Shown here piece after piece: positions 8,605 to 16,589 of a stretch of 64,000 nucleotides of DNA. The stretch covers positions 124,001-188,000 of the forward strand of contig CACMJS010000002.1 of NCBI GenBank assembly GCA_902614085.1, in the 5' to 3' direction. Position 1 is the stretch's first letter. The number at the start of each line of letters is the position of its first letter. The stretch is from an uncultured Alphaproteobacteria bacterium. Lineage in GTDB: Bacteria; Pseudomonadota; Alphaproteobacteria; HIMB59; GCA-002718135. Under the pieces are notes generated by a model that ran no database searches, had not been told where the DNA came from, and saw only the letters and a list, made by a program, of their open reading frames with translations. A program made the position numbers and the translations under genes.

Positions 8605-10431
8605 CTACCCTTTAACCGCTCCAGCTGATAAGCCGGCAATGTAATATTTTTGAACAAAAGAAAAAATGAATATAATTGGAATTGTTGTTAAGGTTGCAAA
8701 AGCCATAGCTTGTCCATACTGTGGTTCCTGACCAACACTTAACGCAAATACTTCCGTCATACCAAGAGGAATAGTATAATTAAGATCATCCCTTAATATT
8801 ATAAGAGGCCATAAGAAACTATTCCAGGAATTAACAAATGTAATTATTGCTAGAGTAGCAATACCAGGCCAAACAAGGGGGACAACTATTTGCCAAAAAA
8901 TTCTAAACTCACCAGCGCCATCTGATCTTGCTGCTTGAATTAATTCATCAGGAACAGATGTTATGAATTGTCTCATCATAAAAATTCCTATAGCAGGAGC
9001 AACAAAAGGAACTATTAATCCCGATAAAGTATCATTCATTCCCATTCTCCCCACTAAAACGTAAAGAGGGATCATTATAATTGGGAAAGGTATCATTGCA
9101 GTTGCTACCATAAATATGAAAAGTTTATTTTTTCCTTTAAAATTATATTTTGCAAAAGCGTACCCAGCTAAAGTGCATAAAAAGATCGTTAAAATTGTAA
9201 CTGCAATAGCAACAAAGAAGGAGTTGAATATCCATAAACTTGCTGGAAACTCAGTAAACAATTTTGTTACATTTTCCCAATTAGGACTTTTAGACCACAT
9301 TATTGGTGGCCATGCCATTATTTCTGCTGTTGATTTAACTGAAGAGGTAAGCATGAAAGCGTAAGGGATAAGTGTTATCAAGCCAATAATTGTTATAATG
9401 AAATTTAATGAATATTTACCAATTTTTGGAGATAAAGATTTTTTACTAGAACTAGAAGATTCTATTGGAAAAATATTAGCAATAAAATCTATGATAGGAG
9501 ATAAAATTCTCTCAATAAAACTTTTTCTAGCATCCTGATCTAAATTTGATGCAAATGATCTAAATTGAAATAATGATATAACTAAAATACAGATGAACAT
9601 AAATACACCAATAGAAGAACCAAATCCTAATTTAAGTTGATTGAAACCTCTTTCCATCATGTATACAACCATTGATTTAGCGTGAGTTGGAACATCATTT
9701 CCACTATACATAACAAATACATCTTCAAATATTTGAAAAGAGCCAATAGAAACAATTATACAAACAAAAAGAGTAACTGGTGCTAATTGTGGAAGAGTTA
9801 CATACCAGAATTGATGCCATGCCGTTGCACCATCAATTTTTGCAGCTTCATACAAAGTTCTATCTATAAATTGTAGTCCAGCTAAAAAATAAATACAGGT
9901 TAAGCCAGTCCATCTCCATATTACTAACATCATAACAGACCACTTTGAGGTTGCTGAAGACTCAACCCAATTGACTGGTTCAATTCCAATAAAACCAATT
10001 ACATAATTAAGTAGTCCAAATTCACTATTTAATATCATCTTGAAAGTTAAAGCAGCTGCAACAACTGAAGTAACAATCGGTGAGAAAAATACTAAGCGCC
10101 AAAAAGGTTTTAGTTTTAAACTATGACTATTAAGAGCAAGAGCTAATAAAAGAGCAAGGGGAATAGTAATAAATACACTGCCAGCAGAATAAAATACTGT
10201 ATTCTGAAAAGTTTCCCAAAAGTTTTGGTCTTTAAAAAATAAATATTCAAAATTTCCCCACCCTCTAGGTTTAGGAGCCTTTACACCTTTCCATTTGTAA
10301 AAAGCTAAAATAAAAGAAGCTATGGTAGGTAAAAGAAAAAAAATTGTAAAAATAATATAAAATGGCGATATAAAAAAATAGGGCGCAACCTTTTCGGGTC
10401 TAAATCTTCTACTATTATTCACAACTGACAT
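8605..10431 (-). CDS. Fused sugar ABC transporter permease (MalF-like + MalG-like in one chain)
   Basis: A single 608-residue open frame contains two complete CUT1 permease domains. Residues about 15-300 are MalF-like, with the EAA loop EAAKIDGATAWHQFWYVTLP. Residues about 345-608 are MalG-like, with the second loop QAARSDGAGEFRIFWQIVVP and the typical end GLSAGAVKG. A serine- and lysine-containing linker around 300-345 joins them. CUT1 permeases are normally two separate proteins of about 290 residues. No stop or obvious frameshift interrupts the frame. The gene follows a binding-protein gene and is not accompanied by an ATPase gene. Import function is firm; the sugar is unknown. Confidence 0.93.
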   Translation of the reverse strand: MSVVNNSRRFRPEKVAPYFFISPFYIIFTIFFLLPTIASFILAFYKWKGVKAPKPRGWGNFEYLFFKDQNFWETFQNTVFYSAGSVFITIPLALLLALALNSHSLKLKPFWRLVFFSPIVTSVVAAALTFKMILNSEFGLLNYVIGFIGIEPVNWVESSATSKWSVMMLVIWRWTGLTCIYFLAGLQFIDRTLYEAAKIDGATAWHQFWYVTLPQLAPVTLFVCIIVSIGSFQIFEDVFVMYSGNDVPTHAKSMVVYMMERGFNQLKLGFGSSIGVFMFICILVISLFQFRSFASNLDQDARKSFIERILSPIIDFIANIFPIESSSSSKKSLSPKIGKYSLNFIITIIGLITLIPYAFMLTSSVKSTAEIMAWPPIMWSKSPNWENVTKLFTEFPASLWIFNSFFVAIAVTILTIFLCTLAGYAFAKYNFKGKNKLFIFMVATAMIPFPIIMIPLYVLVGRMGMNDTLSGLIVPFVAPAIGIFMMRQFITSVPDELIQAARSDGAGEFRIFWQIVVPLVWPGIATLAIITFVNSWNSFLWPLIILRDDLNYTIPLGMTEVFALSVGQEPQYGQAMAFATLTTIPIIFIFSFVQKYYIAGLSAGAVKG

Positions 10432-10456
10432 ATTATTATTTTGATTTGATTTTTAA

Positions 10457-10480
10457 AAAGCAGGGTAAAAACCCTGCTTT
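10457..10480 (-). terminator. Hairpin between binding-protein and fused permease genes
   Basis: A perfect 10-bp stem (AAAGCAGGGT / ACCCTGCTTT) with a four-base loop, placed 13 bases after the stop of the binding-protein gene and followed on the transcribed strand by a short T-run. It resembles an intrinsic terminator and probably raises binding-protein mRNA relative to the permease. Confidence 0.75.
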
Positions 10481-10493
10481 AAAAAATTATCGT

Positions 10494-11747
10494 CTATAAA
10501 AAGTCAAGTTCATCCTGAACTTGTGAAATGAACCTTTCATGAGCTTCCTCAGCAGTTATTTCACCATTTGCTAATAATGTTGTCAAATCACGAGAAACAC
10601 TATCAATAATAGCTCGACCAACATGCTGATAGTCATCAGCACTTGACCCTGCTACAGAAATAAATGGCTCTGCAAATTTTTGACCTCCATAAAAATCAAA
10701 TTTTTTATCCGCAATTCTTGGATCTTCAAGAGCAGCCAATAAAGTAGGCATTCCTCCGAAGAAATCATATTTTGCAATTTGACCTTCATATGAGAAGTAA
10801 GCGAGTTCAAGTAACTTTTTAGCAACGTCTACAGCTTCTGAAGATTTATGAATGGCAAAACCAGTTCCACCCCAGTGAAAAGTTTTATATCCTTCATCTC
10901 CCCAAGTAGGAAGAGGAGCAACTCTCCACTCACCAGACTGTGTATCCTTAACTGTAGGTTGTAAACAACAGTTGTTATACCAGTCAGGCGCCATAGTTCC
11001 TACAGTTTGTTTTGAATTGTAAAGAACACCAGGTGTTTGACCCCAATAGTCAGTAGTGTAATTAATTACTCCGGATGCAAAAGCTTCTTCTTGGAATTTT
11101 AAAACCTCCATGAAAAGATCTTCATCCATTTCAAATTCACCATCTTCATTGAAGAATTTACCACCAGCTTGTTGGTACATTCCAATAAATCTTAACTCAG
11201 ATAGCATCATTGAAATTCCATCTTTTGCTAAAATTTTTCCAGTTTCCATAAACTCATCCCAAGTTTTTGGTACTGATTTACCATAACTTTCAAGAATGCT
11301 TGGGTTGTAGTAATAGACCATATAACAGCCTTCACTTTCAATTCCATATATCTCACCATTAGTGTGAGTCCAAGCAGCTACTTTTCCTGGATTCCATTGA
11401 GACATGTCACCGTACATATCTGTTAGTGGTACAAAGTTGTCTGAAATAATATCATCAACCATAAATAGACCAAAACCGCTAATCTCAATTCCTAAAAGAT
11501 CAGTATGTTCAGAACCTGAAGCAATCGCCGTTAAACTGTTTGTAGCCATATCAGGCGTAACTTGAAAATCAAAAGTAATATTATCATCTGGAAATGCAGC
11601 TTGCACTTCTTCAAGATAAGTATTGAAATAATCAACATAGAGCTGGTTATGCGTCCACATTGAAAGTGTAATATCTCTAGCATTTGAAGTTGATGAAAAC
11701 CCAACTAAAACTGCAAGAGACAAAATTAAGGATTTTATTAATTTCAT
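10494..11747 (-). CDS. Periplasmic sugar-binding protein, extracellular solute-binding family 1
   Basis: Secreted binding protein of 417 residues. It has a clear signal peptide (MKLIKSLILSLAVLVGF, cleavage likely after SSTSNA), then ITLSMWTHN, the usual first strand of family-1 sugar-binding proteins. WGGTGFAIHKSSEA is the familiar hinge region. An AAAGGGAGGA ribosome-binding site precedes the ATG. It is the first gene of the second importer operon and partners the fused permease. Specificity cannot be inferred, but the neighbours (dehydrogenase, reductase) point to a sugar or polyol. Confidence 0.93.
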   Translation of the reverse strand: MKLIKSLILSLAVLVGFSSTSNARDITLSMWTHNQLYVDYFNTYLEEVQAAFPDDNITFDFQVTPDMATNSLTAIASGSEHTDLLGIEISGFGLFMVDDIISDNFVPLTDMYGDMSQWNPGKVAAWTHTNGEIYGIESEGCYMVYYYNPSILESYGKSVPKTWDEFMETGKILAKDGISMMLSELRFIGMYQQAGGKFFNEDGEFEMDEDLFMEVLKFQEEAFASGVINYTTDYWGQTPGVLYNSKQTVGTMAPDWYNNCCLQPTVKDTQSGEWRVAPLPTWGDEGYKTFHWGGTGFAIHKSSEAVDVAKKLLELAYFSYEGQIAKYDFFGGMPTLLAALEDPRIADKKFDFYGGQKFAEPFISVAGSSADDYQHVGRAIIDSVSRDLTTLLANGEITAEEAHERFISQVQDELDFL

Positions 11748-11839
11748 CTATTCCTCCCTTTAATATATCTTTTAAAAGTTAAATTGATCGAAAAATCAAG
11801 ATAAAAAAATGTATTTAACAAGTAAATAATCTTGTTTTT

Positions 11840-12667
11840 TTAGTTATTTGGTGAAAGCACTTGCTCGTGAGGCATTACTATTTTTTTTTGAAATTCAGTG
11901 AGATTTGAAAGTAGTTTTTTTGAAGGTCGATAAGGGTGTCTAAAAAAACCCCAAGAAGGCCCATATCTGTAAACAACAATTCTTCTTTCTCCTTTATTTG
12001 TTCTTTTTGCAGAACCATGACAAAGTGAATCTACAAATAATAGTCCATCTCCAGCTTTTAAATAAATTTCTTTTGAAGCTGTCATATGATCAGCTGATGT
12101 AACTTTACCCTTTTTCATAACATGTTTATCAAACTCTGGATGACGTAAATTTGATTTATGTGATGAAGGAATAATGACTGTACCACCATCACCTGGGCCT
12201 ATATCATTGAGAGCTAGCAGAATATTAATTTGTCCGCAGTGAAATTTTCCATTTTCAAATCTATAATGACCTCTTTGAGTTCCTTCGTGAGCACCAGAAT
12301 GAATTCCAATAGCTTCTCCCTGCCCTCTAATATTCGCAAAATTTTCATCGATAAATAATGGTCCATGATGTTGATCAAATGTATCTTTTCCTCCAACAAA
12401 ATGAAGCATATGATTTATCCATGAAGGATGATCAATTAATTTTTCAAAGGGTTTTCCGGCTTCATAAATTTGTTGAAGATTTAAACCTTCCTTACCACCG
12501 TAATTGTGTCCATGAACATAGCCTGCCCATTCTTTATGTTTTAAACTTTTTAATTTATCTAGAATATTATTAAGATCTTTTAATTCTTTTTTACTTAAAG
12601 CATTTTCAATGATTAAATATCCATTTAAATCAAATAAATATTCATCAAGCTGTGAAACTTTTTTCAT
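11840..12667 (-). CDS. Phytanoyl-CoA dioxygenase (PhyH) family Fe(II)/2-oxoglutarate oxygenase
   Basis: A 275-residue cytoplasmic oxygenase of the PhyH family. The double-stranded beta-helix core is visible: the metal-site region around GIHSGAHEG (near 121-129), the strand FHCGQINILLALNDIGPGDG, then the distal histidine and 2-oxoglutarate-binding arginine in CHGSAKRTNKGERR. Family members hydroxylate varied small molecules, and the substrate is unknown. The gene lies between fructose-bisphosphate aldolase and the second sugar-binding protein on the same strand, with gaps of 45 and 92 bases, so it may be part of the same sugar-related transcription unit. Confidence 0.87.
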   Translation of the reverse strand: MKKVSQLDEYLFDLNGYLIIENALSKKELKDLNNILDKLKSLKHKEWAGYVHGHNYGGKEGLNLQQIYEAGKPFEKLIDHPSWINHMLHFVGGKDTFDQHHGPLFIDENFANIRGQGEAIGIHSGAHEGTQRGHYRFENGKFHCGQINILLALNDIGPGDGGTVIIPSSHKSNLRHPEFDKHVMKKGKVTSADHMTASKEIYLKAGDGLLFVDSLCHGSAKRTNKGERRIVVYRYGPSWGFFRHPYRPSKKLLSNLTEFQKKIVMPHEQVLSPNN

Positions 12668-12712
12668 ATTTATATTTTGGATTAAAAAATAATTTTTATC
12701 AATAATAAAAAG

Positions 12713-13777
12713 CTAATTGATAATAGCTTTAAACTCACCAGATTTATATTTTTTTGACATTTCACCTAAAGAAATTGAGTTTATAGATGAAGCATTTCCT
12801 GCAGTTCCAAACTCTTGAAGTCTACTTTTTACAACTTCTTTCATAGCATCTTTTGAAAGTAATAAATATTTTCGGGGATCAAATTGAGAAGGGTTTTCAT
12901 GGAAATATTTTCTTACTGCAGCTGTAGCTGCTAGTCTTAAGTCTGTATCAACATTTACTTTTCGAACACCATGTTTAATTCCTTCTTGGATTTCAGACAC
13001 AGGTACACCGTATGTTTCTTTTATTTTTCCGCCATATTCGTTAATAGTTTTTATTAAATCTTGAGGAACAGAGGATGATCCATGCATTACTAAATGAGTA
13101 TTTGGAAGTCTTGAATGTATTTCTTTAATTCTATCAATTGCTAAAATATCACCTGTAGGTGGTCGAGAAAATTTATAAGCTCCATGACTCGTTCCAATAG
13201 CAATAGCTAATGCATCTACATTAGTTGCCTTAACAAAATCTGATGCCTCATCTGGATCTGTTAAAAGTTGATCATGATCAAGTTTGCCTTCTGCACCAAC
13301 ACCATCTTCTTTTTCCCCAGTTCCAGTTTCCAAAGAACCTAAGCATCCAATTTCTCCTTCAACGGAAACACCTAAGGCATGCGCCATATCAGTTGTTTCT
13401 TTGGTAACTCTAACGTTATAATCAAAGTCTGAAGGTGTTTTTTGGTCATCCATTAAGGAGCCATCCATCATGACAGAAGTAAATCCAAGTTCGATACAAT
13501 TTTTGCAATCTGATGGAGATCCACCATGATCTTGATGTAAAACAGTTGGAATGTCTGAAAATTCGTCCATTGCGGCTTCTACTAATTTTTTAACAAAAAT
13601 GGGGCCAGCGTATTTTCTTGCTGCTCCAGAAGCTTGCAAAATAACTGGGCTATTTAACTCTTTAGCCCCTTCCATTATAGCCCTAATCGCTTCCAGGTTA
13701 TTTACATTAAATGCTGGTACACCGTAATTATTCTCTGCAGCGTGATCCAAAAGTTGTCTAAGTGAAATTAATGCCAT
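12713..13777 (-). CDS. fba: Class II fructose-bisphosphate aldolase
   Basis: A 354-residue zinc-dependent aldolase that cleaves fructose 1,6-bisphosphate to glyceraldehyde 3-phosphate and dihydroxyacetone phosphate in central carbon metabolism. Visible are the catalytic and metal region [11 protein letters not shown] (near 81-91), VEGEIGCLG, the later metal-binding histidines in GTSHGAYKF and [10 protein letters not shown], and the phosphate-binding KVNVDTDLR. Length matches the class II long subtype also found with Calvin-cycle genes, but no such genes are seen here. It sits among sugar-import genes and diverges from an MFS transporter, from which it is separated by 47 bases. Confidence 0.96.
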   Translation of the reverse strand: MALISLRQLLDHAAENNYGVPAFNVNNLEAIRAIMEGAKELNSPVILQASGAARKYAGPIFVKKLVEAAMDEFSDIPTVLHQDHGGSPSDCKNCIELGFTSVMMDGSLMDDQKTPSDFDYNVRVTKETTDMAHALGVSVEGEIGCLGSLETGTGEKEDGVGAEGKLDHDQLLTDPDEASDFVKATNVDALAIAIGTSHGAYKFSRPPTGDILAIDRIKEIHSRLPNTHLVMHGSSSVPQDLIKTINEYGGKIKETYGVPVSEIQEGIKHGVRKVNVDTDLRLAATAAVRKYFHENPSQFDPRKYLLLSKDAMKEVVKSRLQEFGTAGNASSINSISLGEMSKKYKSGEFKAIIN

Positions 13778-13824
13778 CTATTTAGGGCTTTATTAATTGT
13801 ATAAAAAGATTATTCAAGAAAATA

Positions 13825-14958
13825 ATGAGGAATATTATTAATTATTCGACAATCATATTTTCTTTTGCTCTTGCAGCAAGTTTTCTATCTTCTACTCTAG
13901 CAATAGATCTTAAATTAAAAAATTATAATGAATCTTTAATTGGTTTTTCTTTGTCCTTTTTTGCACTTGGAGTTATTGTTTCTTCATTTTTGCATAATAT
14001 TATTAGAGAAAAGTATAGTTTATTTTTTACTTTAATTTGTTCTATTTTAATTCAATTATTATTTTTTTTACTTTTATTTTTTCAATTCAGCATTTTCACT
14101 ATTGTGATTATTACATTTGTCATGGGATTTACAAATCATATCAATTTTTTGACAATTGAAACATACATTAGTTCAGAATTTAAAAATAAATCAGGTTTTT
14201 ATATTTCTTTGTTTTGGTCTAGTGCGGGATTTGGAGCAATACTGGGCTCTCTTATTATTGCATTTAATGGAGTTAATTATTTAAGTTACGTAATCGCTAT
14301 ACTGCTTATTGTATTTCAATTTTTACCAGTTTTTGTTTCTAAATCGAGCATACTCTTAACAAAAGTTGAAAAGGTTGAGTTTTCATTATCTTATAATGTG
14401 ATTAATAATATTAAATTTATTTTAATTTGTGTATTTTTTTTAGGAATTAGTGATGCAGGTTGGAGTTCTCTCTTTCCATCATTCTTAATTGAAAAAGGGT
14501 TTGCAGATAAAGATGTTGGAAGAATTAATTTTATTTCAGGAATGTTAGTGTTATTAATTTTTCCATTAATAGGAAAATTAATAGATAAAATTAGTAAAGT
14601 TTTAATTTTAAATATATTCTGCTTAATTTCCATTGCTGGATTAATTATTTTCTTTTTTACAGAAAATTATTTTAGTATCATTTTCTTTACTTTTATTTTT
14701 TATTTATCTGTAGGAAGTTTATTCCTTATTAATTTCAATTTAATTAACACTAATTTAAAAAGCCATTTAATTGTTTTTGGAGTAGCAAGTTATAGCATAT
14801 GTGAAAATATTGGTTCCTTTATTGGTCCAACTATCATTGGTGCTTTAATAAGCTTTAATATCAATTATTTTTTAATTATATTTGGTGTAATTTTCTTTTT
14901 AATATTTACTATTTTTAACTTTTCAACAAAATTAAATGGTGGGCCCTCAGGGACTTGA
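13825..14958 (+). CDS. Major facilitator superfamily transporter
   Basis: An integral membrane protein of 377 residues with about 12 hydrophobic helices and short loops, matching the MFS fold. The substrate is not recognisable. It diverges from fba. Its reading frame does not stop before the tRNA gene on the opposite strand: the last codons (for GGPSGT and the TGA) are complementary to the tRNA 3' end, so the gene and the tRNA overlap by 22 bases. A truncated ancestral C-terminus extended into the tRNA is possible. Confidence 0.85.
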   Translation: MRNIINYSTIIFSFALAASFLSSTLAIDLKLKNYNESLIGFSLSFFALGVIVSSFLHNIIREKYSLFFTLICSILIQLLFFLLLFFQFSIFTIVIITFVMGFTNHINFLTIETYISSEFKNKSGFYISLFWSSAGFGAILGSLIIAFNGVNYLSYVIAILLIVFQFLPVFVSKSSILLTKVEKVEFSLSYNVINNIKFILICVFFLGISDAGWSSLFPSFLIEKGFADKDVGRINFISGMLVLLIFPLIGKLIDKISKVLILNIFCLISIAGLIIFFFTENYFSIIFFTFIFYLSVGSLFLINFNLINTNLKSHLIVFGVASYSICENIGSFIGPTIIGALISFNINYFLIIFGVIFFLIFTIFNFSTKLNGGPSGT

Positions 14959-15013
14959 ACCCCGGACCACCCCGTTATGAGCGGGGCGCTCTAACCAACT
15001 GAGCTAAGAGCCC
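14937..15013 (-). tRNA. tRNA with CAT anticodon (probably tRNA-Ile2, possibly elongator tRNA-Met)
   Basis: A 77-base cloverleaf including an encoded CCA. The acceptor stem GGGCTCT pairs with AGGGCCC, the anticodon stem is CCCCG/CGGGG with loop CTCATAA, and the T arm is CGGGG-TTCAAGT-CCCTG. The anticodon CAT lies at 14977-14979. A CAT anticodon may read Met or, after lysidine modification by TilS, the Ile codon AUA. The variable and T-arm pattern (TGGTC, TTCAAGT) resembles bacterial tRNA-Ile2 more than tRNA-Met, but this is a resemblance only. It lies 49 bases downstream of the halogenase gene on the same strand. Confidence 0.92.
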
Positions 15014-15062
15014 TAAATATTGCGTATACATGTAAAACAAATGAATATTAAGCTTTAATTTA

Positions 15063-16589
15063 TTAAAGTGATGCATATTCTAAATAATCATTGTGCTTTA
15101 TAAATCTTTTCATTTGATCATCATACTGATCATTAAATCTTTTATATTCATCTCTTGCAAAGGGCTTTAAGTTAAAATTATTCATTTCTTCCCTTGCAAC
15201 ATCTTTTTGAAGTAAGCCTAGGCCATCTAAAACAGGATAATAAAGTTGTGACTGAACATGAGGAAGACCTGAAAGATACAATTCAAAATCACTCATTCTA
15301 GGTAATTGATTTTTCCATTTATTAATAAGGTTCAAAGTGTCTTCGTGAATACATTCATTTTTAACATATTTCCAAAAATCACTATCATCTCTATTGGACA
15401 CATAATGAGTATTAAGAAAGATCATAAAATCATCAAACTGACGTCCAACTCTATCATTAAACTCATCCATTATTTTTTCATTATTAAAATCCATTTCTTC
15501 TTTGAGGTAATCAGTTGCAAACAAAATCATTTGTATTAGAGTGCTATGAATTGAAGTGGCTTCTAATGGCTCAAGAAAACCAGAAGCTAATCCTATGGCA
15601 ATACAATTTTTTACCCATGATTTTTCTATTCTACCCGAAGTAAATTTAATATCGTTTCTTGGTTCTATTTCATGACCTAAGACTTTCTCTATTTCAATCT
15701 TAGCTTCTTCTGGACTTGTAAAATTATCACAATATACATAACCAGCACCAATTCTTTCTTGAGTTGGTATTTGCCACATCCAACCATTTTTTTGTGCCCA
15801 AGCTAAAGTATAATTACTAATATTTTTTTCATCTAATTTTAAAAAGAAAGGCATAGCTCTATTTACTGGTAAATTTTTTTGATAAGATTTCCATCCAACA
15901 TTATATAATTTATTTATGAGGAGTTTTCTGAAGCCTGTACAATCAAGAACTAAATCAGTTTCAATTTCTTTACCACTTTCAAAATGAAGTTTTTCAATTT
16001 CTCCATTTTCATTTAATGAAGCATGCGTATAGACTTCATCAAGAATCTCTATATTTTTTGATCTTTTTCTTAAATAATTTCCAACAAGATGATTATCAAA
16101 ATGATAAGCATAGAAAAAAGGGCTTTTTAAATCGGGTCTGCTATTTTCAAGATTGAAAGGAACTTTATTTGTTTCCATTAGTTTTGTGTGTAAATGCACA
16201 TCAGCAACAGATCGACCTGCAGCAACTGCATAAACATTTAAATATTCAAAATCTTCAGGGTCTTTTTTAGATGCTAACAAATGTGGGTCATCAATTGGTC
16301 CATAATATTGATGATTTAATTCTTTCCAGTCTTTATGAACAATCCCAAACTTTAGAGTAGCTTTTGTTTCTCTTAAAAAGTCTAGTTCGTCTAAATTATA
16401 TCTTTTTAAAAAATCATAAAATATTCCGGTTGTTCCTTCTCCAACACCAATTATAGGAATGCTTGAAGGATCAACAATTGTTACTTTTACATTTTGTTTA
16501 TTTGTGTAAAAAAAATCACTTAGAATATATGCAGAAATCCAACCGGCGGTGCCTGCGCCTAGGATAGTTACGTTTTTTAATTTCCTCAT
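15063..16589 (-). CDS. Tryptophan-halogenase-like flavin-dependent protein
   Basis: A 508-residue protein of the PrnA/RebH family. Visible are the FAD-binding GAGTAGW (11-17), the GVGEGTT segment (48-54), a lysine at about 80 that aligns by context with the catalytic Lys79 of PrnA, and the halogenase signature WxWxIP as WMWQIP at 270-275. Characterised members chlorinate or brominate indoles with FADH2 and halide. Here it is the last gene of a family-5 ABC transporter operon, overlapping the ATPase stop by one base (TAATG), so it may act on something other than free tryptophan. A flavin reductase gene lies far away at 45788. Confidence 0.9.
   Translation of the reverse strand: MRKLKNVTILGAGTAGWISAYILSDFFYTNKQNVKVTIVDPSSIPIIGVGEGTTGIFYDFLKRYNLDELDFLRETKATLKFGIVHKDWKELNHQYYGPIDDPHLLASKKDPEDFEYLNVYAVAAGRSVADVHLHTKLMETNKVPFNLENSRPDLKSPFFYAYHFDNHLVGNYLRKRSKNIEILDEVYTHASLNENGEIEKLHFESGKEIETDLVLDCTGFRKLLINKLYNVGWKSYQKNLPVNRAMPFFLKLDEKNISNYTLAWAQKNGWMWQIPTQERIGAGYVYCDNFTSPEEAKIEIEKVLGHEIEPRNDIKFTSGRIEKSWVKNCIAIGLASGFLEPLEATSIHSTLIQMILFATDYLKEEMDFNNEKIMDEFNDRVGRQFDDFMIFLNTHYVSNRDDSDFWKYVKNECIHEDTLNLINKWKNQLPRMSDFELYLSGLPHVQSQLYYPVLDGLGLLQKDVAREEMNNFNLKPFARDEYKRFNDQYDDQMKRFIKHNDYLEYASL

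Noticed and set aside
11784-11799. Inverted repeat TTGAT-N6-ATCAA upstream of the second sugar-binding-protein gene
   Set aside because: Only five bases per arm in very AT-rich DNA, with no adjacent regulator gene and no convincing promoter hexamers; not enough for an operator call.
11823-11836. Possible terminator AACAAG...CTTGTT after the PhyH gene at 11840
   Set aside because: The stem is short, the loop is eight bases, and the T-run lies several bases beyond the stem; too weak to call.
15053-15068. Small hairpin CTTTAA...TTAAAG at the halogenase stop codon
   Set aside because: A 6-bp A/T-rich stem without a T-run; likely chance.
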